In this document: positions 25,890 to 35,627 of the stretch, piece by piece
Layout: every line of letters begins with the position of its first letter
Numbering within the stretch: the first letter of the stretch is position 1
Source of the DNA: Bog-756 sp963699085
GTDB taxonomy: Bacteria > Actinomycetota > Acidimicrobiia > Acidimicrobiales > RAAP-2
Reading direction: 5' to 3'
NCBI GenBank assembly: GCA_963699085.1
Contig: CAVOTH010000004.1
Location: 682,001 to 746,000, forward strand
DNA length: 64,000 bases
Position numbers and translations under genes: made by a program
Notes under the pieces: generated by a model
Seen by the model: only the letters and a program-made list of their open reading frames with translations
Database searches by the model: none
What the model was told of the DNA's origin: nothing

Positions 25890-27718
25890 ATGGAACTCGA
25901 CGACTTCCCCTCGGCGTCCGCCAGGGAGACGGTCGCCTTCTGCTGGGACCAGATCGGACCCCAGAAGCGCCCGCTGGTGGTCTCCTGGGTGGTGATCACC
26001 CTCGCCGTGATCACCACCGACCTGGTGGCGCCGCTCATCTTCGCCGTCCTGCTCGGGCGGGTGGCGACCCTTCCCGCACATGATCCGGGAAGCCAGTGGT
26101 CGGTGTTCGGCTCGCTGCTGGTGGCCTACGCCATCACCGGACTGGTCGCCGTGGTGTTCTGGCGGATCGCCGGTTGGCTCCAGTGGGGTGCGTCCCTCCA
26201 GGCATTCTCCCAAGCCACCAAGAACAGCTACCGCCACCTGTTGACCCTCAGCTACCGGTGGCACATGGATCACCCTGCCGGCGAGGTGATCTCGGCGCTG
26301 GGCAACTTCTCGTGGGCCTTCATCGAGATGATCGACGGATTCTCGTGGGGCCTGTTGCCGGTGGCGGTGATCATCGCCTCGGCGTTGGTCGTACTTTCGG
26401 TGGCGGCGTGGCCGGCGGCCCTCGCCCTCCTGCTCATGGTGACGCTCTTCGTCCTGGTCATGGCCCGGCGGCTCCAGAGGGTGCGTGCCGCCAGTCAGGA
26501 ATTCGAGAGCTTCCACTCCAAGGCGACCGGGGTGATGGCGGACACCATCTCCAACCTGATGGCGGTGCGCACGGCGGCGGCCGAACACCAGGAGGAGCAA
26601 CGGGTGGCCGACCTGATGCAGCAGTCGGTGGACGCCGACCTGAGGGCCCGGTCGATCTTCGCCCGGACCCAGCTCGAGCTCGAGACGTCCATCGTGGTCG
26701 GCACGCTGCTGGCGCTGATAGCGGGCACGTACATGGCCATCCACCACTGGGCGTCCACTGCGGCGCTCTACCTGATCCTGTACTACTCGGCCCAGGTGGC
26801 GATGGGACTCCAACAGTCCTTCGAACACCTTCGCTCGTTCTCGCGTTCGCTCGGCCGCGCCGCCAAGTACACCGCCATCGCCGCCGAGTCGGCCGAGATC
26901 ACCGACTCCCCCGACGCCCGACCGATCCGGGTGACCGAGGGTCGGATCGAAGTGGCCCGCATCGATTTCGGGTACCGGCACAGGCAGCACGCTTGTTCCA
27001 CGATCTGTCCCTCACCGTCGCCCCCGGCGAGCACGTGGCCCTGGTCGGCCCGTCGGGTTCGGGCAAGTCGACGCTGTCCAAGCTCCTGCTCCGGTTCATG
27101 GATGTGCGCGAGGGCGGGATCCTGGTCGACGGTCAGGATGTCCGGGAGGTGACCGTCGGGTCGCTACGGAGCCGGGTCAGCTATGTGTCCCAGGACCCGC
27201 AACTCCTCCATCGGACCATCGCCGAGAACATCTGCTACGGGCTCGGGGCGGTGGTCGATCCGACCTCGTCGACCATCCCGGCCGTCGACTACGACCTCGT
27301 CCACGAGGTGGGTCGGGCGGCCCACGTCCAGGAGTTCGTCGTCGACCTGCCCGACGGGTACGACACCGTCGTGGGTGAGCGGGGCCTCAAGCTCTCCGGA
27401 GGCCAGCGCCAGCGGGTGGCCATCGCCCAGGCCATGGCCAAGCGGGCCCCCATCCTGGTCCTGGACGAGGCCACCTCGGCGCTCGACTCCGAGTCCGAGC
27501 ACCTGGTCCAGGCCGCCCTGTGGAGCCTCATGAAGGACACCACCGCACTGGTGATCGCCCACCGGCTCTCGACGATCGCCCGGATGGACCGCATCGTGGT
27601 GCTCGACCAGGGTCAGGTCGTCGAGGAGGGCACCCACGGTGAACTGCTCGCACCTGGGGGCGATGGGCTGTACCGCCGCCTGTGGCAGCACCAGTCGGGC
27701 GGATTCCTGGTCGACTGA
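25890..27718 (+). CDS. ABC-type exporter (fused membrane and ATPase domains), frameshifted
   Basis: A 609-residue half-transporter after adding one base. The membrane domain (about 1-330) has six transmembrane segments. The ATPase domain (about 350-600) has Walker A GPSGSGKST, Q-loop SYVSQDPQLLH, signature LSGGQRQRVAIAQA, Walker B ILVLDEATSALDS and the switch IAHRLSTIARMDR. The break is at 26991-26993: DFGYRHRQHA in one frame continues LFHDLSLTVAPGE in another, as if one C were lost. The span is 3n+2. It works as a dimer. The insert between Walker A and the signature (GLGAVVDPTSSTIPAVD) is longer than usual. Exported substrate unknown. Confidence 0.85.
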
Positions 27719-27764
27719 GGGTCAACGGGCAGCCCGGACGTCGATTCATCGCGCCCAAGGCGCG

Positions 27765-27794
27765 CACCGCCCCCGGCCGGAGCCGGGGGCGGTG
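27765..27794. terminator. Bidirectional terminator hairpin
   Basis: CACCGCCCCCGGC, loop CGGA, GCCGGGGGCGGTG: a perfect 13-bp stem between the convergent ABC exporter (ending 27718) and lipase (ending 27831) genes. There is no T-run, but the location and stem strength fit a shared terminator. Confidence 0.7.
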
Positions 27795-27830
27795 GAGGAT
27801 GACGGAGCCGGACTGCGCCCGACGGCGGAT

Positions 27831-28830
27831 TCAGATCTTTCCGATCTTGGAGTAGATGAGTTTGCCGATGAAGTCGTAGCCCTTGGTGTTGGCGTGGATG
27901 TTGCCCTGACTGCAGAAGTAGGTCAGCTCGCACACCTCCCACAATGCAGGCGAGACGAAGCCGTACGGCCGCAGGTTGACATCGGGGTACGAGGCGCCGG
28001 ACGAGTCGTCTCCGGCCCCCGCCTTCTTGTACGGCGCAGAGGTCACATTGACGAATGAACCGTCGGGCACCGACGTGTACGCCGCCAGAAGGTCAGGGTT
28101 GATGATGTTGTCGAATGCATAGACCGATTCGGCCGGGAGCAGCGAGCCCGGGTCGATCGTCGGAGTACACGGCGGCACCGAGCAGCACGTCCGGGTAGGT
28201 GAGGCCGACGATCTTGGCGGTGGTGTCGCCATTGGCGGACAGGGCCGCCTGCAGATCGCTGGCCACCTGCGTCACGTTGGTGGTGATGGCAGTACCCGCG
28301 TCCTCCACACACAAGATCGGGCTGCCAGCGCTGGCGCATGCCGTCACGTCGTTCCCGCTGATGGACACCGTCACCAAGGCCACCTCGCCGTAGTTGGCCG
28401 GTGTGTTGATGAAGGCGAGGGCGGCAGCCTCCTGGGTGGTGGTCGGATAGGAGACGGCATCGGTGGCGGCCGGGTCGGCACATCCAGGCGTCGGATCGGC
28501 CTCCGTGCCCCCCACGCCATCGACGGGGAATCCGTAGAGGAGAGAGGCCGTAGTGGCACCGCCACAGGCGAAGTTCTCGAGCGTCATCTTCTCCTTCTTG
28601 GCCAGATAGGCGGTGAAGCCGGGCGATCCACCACCACCGGGAAGGCCGGGCTGGTAACCGATCCCGTAGGAGTCGCCCAAGGACAGGTAGTACGAGACCT
28701 TCTTGGGCTTCATCGCCGGCCTGCTGGCCGTTGCCGACGAGACACTCGATGTGGCAAGGACACCGACTGACAGCACGCTGACGGCCAGCGCGCCGGCTGC
28801 GATCATTCGGAATAACGGACTCTTTCGCAT
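27831..28830 (-). CDS. Secreted SGNH/GDSL hydrolase, frameshifted
   Basis: A 332-residue exported esterase or lipase after removing one base. Signal peptide about 1-35. Block I is YYLSLGDSYGIGYQPG (nucleophile Ser in GDS), followed by FACGGATTASLLYG, block III SISGNDVTACAS (Asn), and the catalytic His in GNIHANTKGYDFIGK near the C-terminus. Several Cys pairs resemble the disulfide-bonded Streptomyces lipase type. The break is at about 28159-28163: DVLLGAAVYS continues as TIDPGSLLPAES in a different frame; the span is 3n+1. The ATG at 28830 has a G-rich ribosome site 4 nt upstream. Confidence 0.8.
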
Positions 28831-28931
28831 GATTCCCCCCCGGGACTCGAAGTGAACGGCCGGACCTTCTCGGGCCACCACGGACCCTACATTGCCCTGT
28901 CGTTCAGAGCCCGGGCCGCAAAACCGGCCGG

Positions 28932-29129
28932 TCAGACGTGGTGGACCACCCAGGTGACCCCTTGGAATGCCCGGTACCCGAGGTAGATCACCGTGGCCAC
29001 GGCCAGGAACTTGAACCACCACGGCTGGCTGCGGTGCGCCTGCGGCTCGGTCCCACACGCCGGACAGGTCCCGTCTTCGGCGAGCTCCTCGGGCTCCAGT
29101 TCGGTGTCGCACTGCTCACACCAGGGCAT
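28932..29129 (-). CDS. Small zinc-ribbon membrane protein
   Basis: A 65-residue protein: N-terminal zinc ribbon with CEQCDTELEPEE and CPACGTEP (two C-x-x-C pairs), then one membrane helix (about 40-58, FKFLAVATVIYLGYRAF). Similar small proteins occur beside der in other actinobacteria. It follows der by 21 bp and is probably in its operon. Function unknown. Confidence 0.72.
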   Translation of the reverse strand: MPWCEQCDTELEPEELAEDGTCPACGTEPQAHRSQPWWFKFLAVATVIYLGYRAFQGVTWVVHHV

Positions 29130-29150
29130 GCCACCCCCAGCCCGGCGGTG

Positions 29151-30563
29151 TCACCGTTTTCGCCCTCCACCCCCGTTGGCGCCCTTGGCCCGCACCCGGA
29201 TCTTGATCGGGGTCGGGCCGAGGTCGAACCGCTCCCGTAGCCCGCGCTCGACATAGCGGAGGTAGGTGGGCTGGAGGCGGCCATTGGTGAACAAGGTGAA
29301 CGTCGGGGGGTCGTTGGCCCCTTGCACCCCGTACTGGATCCGGGCGCCGACGGGCGGGTGGGCCAGCTGGATCGACTTGAGTGCCCGGTTGAGCTCGCCG
29401 GTCGGGATGCGCGAGTGATAGGCCTCCTCGGCGGCGGCAACGGCTGGCAGGATGTGGTGCACGCCGAGCCCGGACAGGGCGCTGATCTTCAACACCGGGG
29501 CCTCGCCCAGGAAGGCCAGCCGGTCTCCGATGTCGACCAGGATCCCGACCCTGTCCTCGGTCGGTACCAGCTCCCACTTGTTGAGGATCACCACGACCGG
29601 ACAGCCGGAGGCGCCGATGCGCTCGGCCAGGCGCTGGTCCTGGTGGGTCACCCCGGCGGTGGCATCGATCACCAGGAGGGCGATGTCGGCCTGATCCAGT
29701 GCGTCGAGCGCACGGAGCACCGAGAAGTACTCCGTCCCCCGCTCGGTGCGCGACTTGCGGCGCATGCCGGCGGTGTCGATGAAGCAGATGGTGCCCTCAG
29801 GTGTCTCCACCACGGTGTCGACCGCATCGCGGGTGGTGCCGGGAGCGTCATGGGTGATGGAGCGCTCGTCGCCCACCAGTCGGTTGAACAGGGTCGACTT
29901 GCCGACGTTCGGCCGACCGATCAGCGCCACCCGGGGAACACCCTGGTCCACCTCGGCCGTGCCCACCAGGTCGACCACCCCGTCGTCGCCGACCTCCCCA
30001 CCGTCGTCGGCCGGTCCGGCCGGTTGTGCGTCGCTCGGGCCGGGGAGTACCCGGACCACATCGTCGAGCAGATCACCGGTGCCCCGCCCGTGCAGGGCGC
30101 TGACCGCCCACGGGTCGCCGAGGCCGAGGGAGAGCGCATCCCACACGTCGGCCTCCCGCTGGTCCGAGTCGACCTTGTTGACCACCACCCGGACGGGACG
30201 CTTGGAGCGTTTCAACACCTTGGCCACGTCGAGGTCCTCGTCGGTGAGCCCGACGGTCACGTCCACCACGAACAGCACCACATCGGCCTCGTCGATGGCC
30301 CGCTCGGCCTGGGCACTCACCTGTGCATCGAGCGGATCGTCGGTCGACAGCCAGCCGCCGGTGTCCATGATGGTGAAGTGGTGCCCGCACCACTCGGCGT
30401 CGAGTTCCTTTCGGTCCCGGGTCACGCCCGGGCGCTCCTCGACCACGGCCGCCCGTCGTCCGACGATGCGGTTGACCAGGGTGGACTTGCCGACGTTCGG
30501 GCGCCCGGCCACCACCACCAGGGGCAGGGCCCGGGCGGCGACCTCGTCCTTCGACGGGGTCAT
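29151..30563 (-). CDS. der: Ribosome biogenesis GTPase Der (EngA)
   Basis: A 470-residue tandem GTPase needed for 50S subunit maturation. G domain 1 (about 13-175) has GRPNVGKSTLVNR, DTGG and NKVD. An acidic linker (about 178-205) follows. G domain 2 (about 208-380) has GRPNVGKSTLFNR, DTAGMRRK and NKWE. The C-terminal KH-like domain ends with a basic tail KIRVRAKGANGGGGRKR. Its ATG overlaps the stop of the DUF512 gene by ATGA. Confidence 0.97.
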   Translation of the reverse strand: MTPSKDEVAARALPLVVVAGRPNVGKSTLVNRIVGRRAAVVEERPGVTRDRKELDAEWCGHHFTIMDTGGWLSTDDPLDAQVSAQAERAIDEADVVLFVVDVTVGLTDEDLDVAKVLKRSKRPVRVVVNKVDSDQREADVWDALSLGLGDPWAVSALHGRGTGDLLDDVVRVLPGPSDAQPAGPADDGGEVGDDGVVDLVGTAEVDQGVPRVALIGRPNVGKSTLFNRLVGDERSITHDAPGTTRDAVDTVVETPEGTICFIDTAGMRRKSRTERGTEYFSVLRALDALDQADIALLVIDATAGVTHQDQRLAERIGASGCPVVVILNKWELVPTEDRVGILVDIGDRLAFLGEAPVLKISALSGLGVHHILPAVAAAEEAYHSRIPTGELNRALKSIQLAHPPVGARIQYGVQGANDPPTFTLFTNGRLQPTYLRYVERGLRERFDLGPTPIKIRVRAKGANGGGGRKR

Positions 30564-32014
30564 CGCTGGCCTCCGATCGTCACCGGCACACGCTCGGGGG
30601 TGACTGGTGGGGTCGGCAACCGGTCGAGGGCCCGCCGCAGCGACAGGCCGTCGGTCGGCACCACTTCGACCAGCCGGGGCAGGTCGGCCGGGGTCAGGTC
30701 GTCGAGGAACCGGCCCTCGGAGAGACAGGAGTCCGGGAGCAGGTATCGGTGGCCTTCGGGTTGGCCGGCCAGCACTGAGGTGAGATCGGTGCCGGTCAAC
30801 AGGCCGGATACGCCGATGTTGCCGCCGAAGAAGTGGTTCGCCACCGGGACCAGGCGGATGTCGTCGCGGCCGAGCGAGGCGATCAGCGGTGCCAACACCA
30901 GAGCACCGTACTCACCGGTGAGAACGGCGATCGGCGGCTCGCCATCGAGCCCGGACCCGTCGACCGGTGCTGTCGTGTTGGCGGCGGCGCGGCGCGGCGC
31001 CCGGTATCCGGCGGCCGGGGCGCCGTCGACGGCGGCGAAGAAGCCCGGACGTACACCGAGTGCGGCGTTTTCGTCGCCGCCGAACGCAGCCTCGAAGGCG
31101 CGGGCCATGCCGAGTCCGTTTTCGTGCTGGGGGAACCCTTCGTAGGTCAAGGCCGGCGGGAAGGGCAGCTCGGCCATGAGGTAGTACTCGTCGGCGGCGA
31201 AGACCATCCGGTGGCCGACCGACTCGAGGAAGACCTGCTGCCACCGCTCCACCAGATCACAGACGGCCATGGCCTCCTCCACCGTGTGCGGTCGCATGGC
31301 GTCCTCGTGCGAGAAAGTGCTGACGCCGAGCGGCACACACGCCACTGTGGCCAGGCCCGGATAGCGGTCGAGCACACCGGCCAGCGTGTCCTCCAGCACG
31401 GCCCCGTCGTTGCGACCGGGGCAGACCACGACCTGGCCGTGCACTTCGATCCCGCCATCGAGGAGCGCTGACAGCCAACGAAGGCTGGTTGCTCCCCGCC
31501 GATTGCGGAGCAGGCCGGCACGCACGTCAGGATCGGTGGCGTGGATCGACACGAAGAGCGGGCTCAGCCGCTCGGTCAGCACACGTTCGAGGTCCATCTC
31601 GGTGAACCGGGTGAGTGTGGTGAAATTTCCGTAGAGGAACGACAGCCGGTAGTCGTCGTCCTTCATCGACAGGCTGCGCCGCATCCCTTTGGGCAACTGG
31701 TGGATGAAGCAGAACTCGCAGTGGTTGTCACAGGTGCGGACCCGGTCGAAGACAGCCGAGGAGACCTCTACGCCGAGCGGCTCGCCGGGCTCCTTGCGGA
31801 CGGCGACCAACAGGGTCTCGGGCAGTCCGCGACGCCGGACCACGAGGTCCAGATCGGGCTCGTCCACCAGGAGGCTGTACTCGATGACGTCACGGGGTGA
31901 CCGGCCGTTGAGCGAGAGGAGCTCGTCGCCGGGCAAGAGCCCGGACCGCGCCGCCGGTGACGATTCGGTGACGGCGACCACCTTCGGTGCCGTCGTCACT
32001 CGGGGCGCCGACAT
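30560..32014 (-). CDS. DUF512 / PDZ radical-SAM-like protein
   Basis: A 484-residue protein of the DUF512 family. It starts with a PDZ-like domain (about 10-75: VTESSPAARSGLLPGDELLSLNG). A radical-SAM-like iron-sulfur motif CDNHCEFCFIHQLPKGMR (C-x3-C-x2-C) follows, then the DUF512 region with MVFAADEYYLMAELPFP and a C-terminal alpha/beta part (LTGEYGALVLAPL). Other members lie beside der, as here, which suggests a role in ribosome or tRNA maturation. The ATG at 32014 is supported by TAGCCT 7 nt upstream. Confidence 0.88.
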   Translation of the reverse strand: MSAPRVTTAPKVVAVTESSPAARSGLLPGDELLSLNGRSPRDVIEYSLLVDEPDLDLVVRRRGLPETLLVAVRKEPGEPLGVEVSSAVFDRVRTCDNHCEFCFIHQLPKGMRRSLSMKDDDYRLSFLYGNFTTLTRFTEMDLERVLTERLSPLFVSIHATDPDVRAGLLRNRRGATSLRWLSALLDGGIEVHGQVVVCPGRNDGAVLEDTLAGVLDRYPGLATVACVPLGVSTFSHEDAMRPHTVEEAMAVCDLVERWQQVFLESVGHRMVFAADEYYLMAELPFPPALTYEGFPQHENGLGMARAFEAAFGGDENAALGVRPGFFAAVDGAPAAGYRAPRRAAANTTAPVDGSGLDGEPPIAVLTGEYGALVLAPLIASLGRDDIRLVPVANHFFGGNIGVSGLLTGTDLTSVLAGQPEGHRYLLPDSCLSEGRFLDDLTPADLPRLVEVVPTDGLSLRRALDRLPTPPVTPERVPVTIGGQR

Positions 32015-32021
32015 GCCCACA

Positions 32022-32027
32022 AGGCTA
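32022..32027 (-). promoter_or_regulatory. Putative -10 element of the DUF512-der operon
   Basis: TAGCCT on the minus strand, 7 nt before the ATG at 32014 and identical to the one before gcvT. Consistent with a leaderless mRNA. Confidence 0.4.
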
Positions 32028-32120
32028 CCCGGTCCGACCCCGGTCTCCTCCCCGCCCCCCACTGGGCGGTTCTGAGGAGAAATGGCACTCCGTGGGGCCT
32101 GTTCGGGTGGCGGACGACAG

Positions 32121-32126
32121 TACCCT
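32121..32126 (+). promoter_or_regulatory. Putative -10 element of ispH
   Basis: TACCCT, 6 nt before the GTG at 32133. The spacing supports this GTG over the one 2 nt upstream and implies a leaderless mRNA. Confidence 0.4.
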
Positions 32127-32132
32127 GGACGT

Positions 32133-33209
32133 GTGCCCGTCGAACGCGTGATCCTGGCCGAGCCCCGCGGGTTCTGCGCCGGGGTGGAGAAGGCGATCAA
32201 GGCCCTGGCCTGGATGGTCCGGGTGTTCGAACCCCCTGTCTACTGCTACCACGAGATCGTCCACAACCGGCACGTGGTGGAGCAGTTCGTGGCCCAGGGC
32301 GTGGTCTTCGTCGACGACGTGTCCGAAGTCCCGGCCGGTGCCCCTCTGATGCTCTCGGCTCACGGCTCGGCACCCGAGGTGGTCCTGGCCGCCCGGAAGG
32401 ACGGACGGGTGGTGGTGGATGCGGTGTGCCCGTTGGTGACCAAGGTCCACCATGAGCTCAAGGTGCGGGCCCGCAAGGGGTACACCGTTCTCTACGTCGG
32501 CCATCACGGCCACGAGGAGGCGGTCGGCACCATGGCGGTGGCACCGGGCTCGGTGCGCCTGCTCGAGCGGGTGGAGGACGTGGACGCCCTCGACCTTCCC
32601 GTGGCCGAGGACGGGTCCGGCGAGTCGATGGTGGCCCTACTGGCCCAGACCACGCTGAGCCATGACGAATGGGCCGGCATCGTCGGTCGGGCCCGGGAGC
32701 GGTACCCGGACCTGTGGATGCCCAACAGGAGCGATCTGTGCTTCGCCACCACCAACCGCCAGGCCGCCCTCAAGGCGATCGCCGCCCGTTGTGATGCCGT
32801 GGTGGTCATCGGCTCCGACAACTCCTCCAACACGGTCGCCCTGTCCAAGGTGGCCGAAGCCTTCGGCTGTCCGCGGGTGGTGCGGGTCAACGACGCGTCC
32901 GAGCTGCCCGATGACCTCTTCGGCACCGTAGGGGTGACCGCCGGGGCGTCGGCGCCCGAGGCCCTGGTCGAGGCGGTCGTGGCCCGCCTGGCGCCGGTTT
33001 CCGGGGTGGAGAGCTCGGCGGTGACCGTCGAAGAGGAGTACTTTCCCCCTCCACCGGAGTTGCGCGAGCTGCTGCGGGGCCTCGAATCGGCCTTGAGGCT
33101 GCTCAACGGTGCCCCGGACGACCCCGAAGGCTCCGGCCTGGTGGTATTGGCCGACGACCGCACGACAGCGGCCGCCGACGTGCTCGAGCAGATCGCCACA
33201 CCCGCCTAG
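32133..33209 (+). CDS. ispH: 4-hydroxy-3-methylbut-2-enyl diphosphate reductase
   Basis: A 358-residue iron-sulfur enzyme, the last step of the MEP pathway giving IPP and DMAPP. The three cluster cysteines are visible in PRGFCAGV (C15), DAVCPLVTKVH and SDLCFATTNRQ. Other family blocks are YHEIVHNRHVVE, SAHGSAPEV, HHGHEEAVGT and GSDNSSNTVALSKVA. The GTG start is set by the family N-terminus and by the TAnnnT hexamer upstream. The C-terminal ~50 residues are a poorly conserved tail. It is divergent from the DUF512-der operon. Confidence 0.96.
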   Translation: MPVERVILAEPRGFCAGVEKAIKALAWMVRVFEPPVYCYHEIVHNRHVVEQFVAQGVVFVDDVSEVPAGAPLMLSAHGSAPEVVLAARKDGRVVVDAVCPLVTKVHHELKVRARKGYTVLYVGHHGHEEAVGTMAVAPGSVRLLERVEDVDALDLPVAEDGSGESMVALLAQTTLSHDEWAGIVGRARERYPDLWMPNRSDLCFATTNRQAALKAIAARCDAVVVIGSDNSSNTVALSKVAEAFGCPRVVRVNDASELPDDLFGTVGVTAGASAPEALVEAVVARLAPVSGVESSAVTVEEEYFPPPPELRELLRGLESALRLLNGAPDDPEGSGLVVLADDRTTAAADVLEQIATPA

Positions 33210-33246
33210 GGGACCGCTCGGCCGTCACGTTCACCCGTTTTGGCGC

Positions 33247-33252
33247 GACAAT
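33247..33252 (+). promoter_or_regulatory. Possible -10 element of the HD-domain gene
   Basis: GACAAT, 6 nt before the ATG at 33259. The distance matches the TAnnnT set, though the first base differs. Confidence 0.25.
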
Positions 33253-33258
33253 GTCACC

Positions 33259-33835
33259 ATGACGACATCACCCGCCACGACATCGACCGCAACGTCGTTT
33301 ACCAGCATGGACATCTCGACCGCCGAGCAGTGGGGCGTCATCGGCGAAGAGACGATGAAGAACCAGGGACGGGTGGCGGACCGGGTCCTGGCCATGCTCG
33401 AGTCACTGTCTGATGTAGTGGACGGGTTCGCCGTCGACCAGCTGACCCACTGCCTGCAGACGGCTACCCGGGCCGAACGGGCGGGAGCCGATGACGAGGT
33501 GGTGGTGGCGTCCCTGTGTCACGACATCGGTAAGGCGGTCTCGGTGCCCAATCACCCGCGGATCGCCGCCGAGATCCTCCGACCCTATGTCGCGCGCCGA
33601 GGTGACCGAGGCCATCCTCTACCACCAGGAATTCCAGGGCCGGCACTACTTCCACCACTTCGACCTCGACCCGAACCTGCGCGACACCCACCGGGACCAG
33701 CCGTGGTATCCACTGGCCGAGCAGTTCGCCGACGAATGGGACCAGACCAGCTTCGACCCCGACTATCCGACCGAGCCGCTCTCCCACTTCGAAGCCAAGG
33801 TCCGCACGGTCTTCGCCACGCCGCACTCGATCTGA
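33259..33835 (+). CDS. HD-domain oxygenase/phosphohydrolase-like protein (PhnZ-like), frameshifted
   Basis: A 191-residue protein after removing one base. The HD metal motif LCHDIGK sits in CLQTATRAERAGADDEVVVASLCHD, closely like the PhnZ / myo-inositol-oxygenase-like mixed-valent di-iron HD enzymes. The second part has AEVTEAILYHQEFQGRHYFHH, a PhnZ-like Y-x-x-x-H region, and QTSFDPDYPTEPLSHFE. The frame breaks at 33589-33597: AAEILRPYV continues in another frame with RAEVTEAIL. The span is 3n+1. Its TGA overlaps the next ATG. Substrate unknown. Confidence 0.78.
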
Positions 33836-34683
33836 TGGCGCCCACACAGCGCCATCGGTGGCTGACCCTTCCCGACAGCCGAGGTGCGCTCCGGTCGCAA
33901 CGGCTGGTGCGCTACGTCGTCGACCGGGCCCGTGCCGAATTCGCCGACCGGTACCCGAACGTCAGGTTCGGCCCCGTGGTGGCCGTGATCGCCGCCTACG
34001 AGGAGGAGGCCAACATCGGGGCGGTGCTGAAGGACATGCCCACCCTGGTCGAAGACCTCGAGGTGTCCACCCTGGTGGTGGTCGACGGTGACACCGACGG
34101 GACGGCCCAGGTGGCCATCGACGCCGGCGTGTTCACCTGCGTGCTGCCGGTGAACCTGGGCCAGGGCGCCGCCCTTCGCCTGGGCTACGAGCTGGCGGCA
34201 GCCCACGGCGCCCGTTACGTGGTGACCCTCGACGCCGACGGGCAGAATGATCCGAATGAGATGGCGTCGATGTTGGAGCCGCTGCTCGACGACTCGGCCG
34301 ACTTCGTCATCGCCTCACGCCGGCTCGGCACCGATCAGACGACCGACCGCTTCCGCCAGGCCGGCGTCAAGTTCTACGCCTGGGCCATCAACACCATCGC
34401 CAGGCAGAAGTTGACCGACTCGTCCAACGGCTACCGCGCCTTCCGGATCGACGTCCTCAACGACATCGTGCCCCATCTGGTCCAGGACCAGTATCAGACG
34501 TCCGAGGTGGTCATCACCGCGTCGAGTCGCGGTTGGCGCATCGCCGAGCGGCCCACCATGTGGCATCCGAGGTCGTCCGGGACATCGAAGAAGGGCGGGA
34601 ATCTCGTCTTCGGACTGAACTACGCCAAGGTCATCGTGACCACCTGGGCCCGGGTCACCCTGGGCAACCGCACCCGGCGCTGA
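33835..34683 (+). CDS. Family 2 glycosyltransferase
   Basis: A 282-residue cytoplasmic GT-A enzyme with nucleotide-sugar motifs VVAVIAAYEEEANIGAVL, VVVDGDTDGTAQVA, GQGAALRLGYELA and VTLDADGQNDPNE (the DxD-like metal site). The C-terminal part has NGYRAFRIDVL and EVVITASSRGWRIAE. It resembles dolichyl/polyprenyl-phosphate mannose synthases, so it could supply lipid-linked sugar to the GT-C enzymes at 43-50 kb; that link is inference. No membrane segments. The ATG overlaps the HD gene's stop (TGATG). Confidence 0.85.
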   Translation: MAPTQRHRWLTLPDSRGALRSQRLVRYVVDRARAEFADRYPNVRFGPVVAVIAAYEEEANIGAVLKDMPTLVEDLEVSTLVVVDGDTDGTAQVAIDAGVFTCVLPVNLGQGAALRLGYELAAAHGARYVVTLDADGQNDPNEMASMLEPLLDDSADFVIASRRLGTDQTTDRFRQAGVKFYAWAINTIARQKLTDSSNGYRAFRIDVLNDIVPHLVQDQYQTSEVVITASSRGWRIAERPTMWHPRSSGTSKKGGNLVFGLNYAKVIVTTWARVTLGNRTRR

Positions 34684-34737
34684 GCGTCATCGGCTCGGCT
34701 CTACAGCCCGCTGATCCAGACTGAAGGACCCGACGTC

Positions 34738-35622
34738 ATGGACGTGTATCTGGTGGACGGAACCTACGAGCTGTTCCGTCAGTATTTCGGTCAGCCCGCT
34801 CGCCACAGTGATACCGGTCAGGAGATCGGTGCCGTCCGTGGGGTCCTCTTGTCCCTGCTGGGCATGATGGCGGAGGGCGCCACCCACGTGGGTGTGGCCA
34901 CCGACCACGTCGTCGAATCATTTCGGAACGACCTCTGGCCCGGATACAAGACCGGGGAAGGCATCGAACCCGAACTGCGTTCACAGTTCGAGATCCTGGA
35001 GACGGCGCTGGGGGCGCTGGGTCTGACGGTATGGCCCATGGTCGAGCTCGAGGCCGATGACGCCCTGGCCTCGGCGGCTTCGGTGGCGGCGGAGGATGCT
35101 GGCGTAGACCGTGTGATCATCTGCACGCCTGACAAGGACCTGGCCCAGTGTGTGGTCGGCCAGCGGGTGGTCCAGCTGGATCGAAGGAAGAACGTGGTGA
35201 CCGACGAGGACGGCGTATGGGCCAAGTTCGGAGTCGCCCCGACGTCCATCCCCGACTGGTTGGCCCTGGTGGGCGACTCCGCCGATGGATTTCCCGGACT
35301 GGCCGGGTGGGGGAAGCGGTCGGCCTCGGTTGTGCTGGCCCACTACGGGACGTTCGATGCCGTGCCCGACGACGTGGCCAGGTGGGATCCCACGGTGCGC
35401 GAGAGTTTGCGGGGTGCAGCCTCCCTGGCTTCCCGGCTGGCCGAAGACCGCGCCAACGCCGTGCTGTTCCGGGATCTGGCCACCCTGCGCCGGGATCCGG
35501 GGCTGCTCGACCAGGTGGCCACCCTCCGATGGGATGGACCGAACGCCGAGTTCGAGGAGGTCTGCCGGCTGTTGCGGGATCCGGGGCTGGCCGAGCGGGC
35601 CTATGCCGTAGCGGCCCGCTGA
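34738..35622 (+). CDS. 5'-3' exonuclease (PIN/FEN-like), Pol I N-terminal type
   Basis: A 294-residue stand-alone flap/5' exonuclease. Acidic metal ligands are seen in MDVYLVDGTYELFR, AEGATHVGVATDHV, VELEADDALASAA (E-x-D-D) and VIICTPDKDLAQCV. An H3TH-like DNA-binding segment with DWLALVGDSADGFPGLAGWGKRSA follows. The protein ends after the helical arch region, and there is no polymerase domain. Actinobacteria often carry such a gene beside polA. The ATG at 34738 is a natural start. Confidence 0.88.
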   Translation: MDVYLVDGTYELFRQYFGQPARHSDTGQEIGAVRGVLLSLLGMMAEGATHVGVATDHVVESFRNDLWPGYKTGEGIEPELRSQFEILETALGALGLTVWPMVELEADDALASAASVAAEDAGVDRVIICTPDKDLAQCVVGQRVVQLDRRKNVVTDEDGVWAKFGVAPTSIPDWLALVGDSADGFPGLAGWGKRSASVVLAHYGTFDAVPDDVARWDPTVRESLRGAASLASRLAEDRANAVLFRDLATLRRDPGLLDQVATLRWDGPNAEFEEVCRLLRDPGLAERAYAVAAR

Positions 35623-35627
35623 CCGGA

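Noticed and set aside
29322..31145. A 607-residue open frame on the plus strand
   Set aside because: Antisense to der and the DUF512 gene, which have full family signatures.
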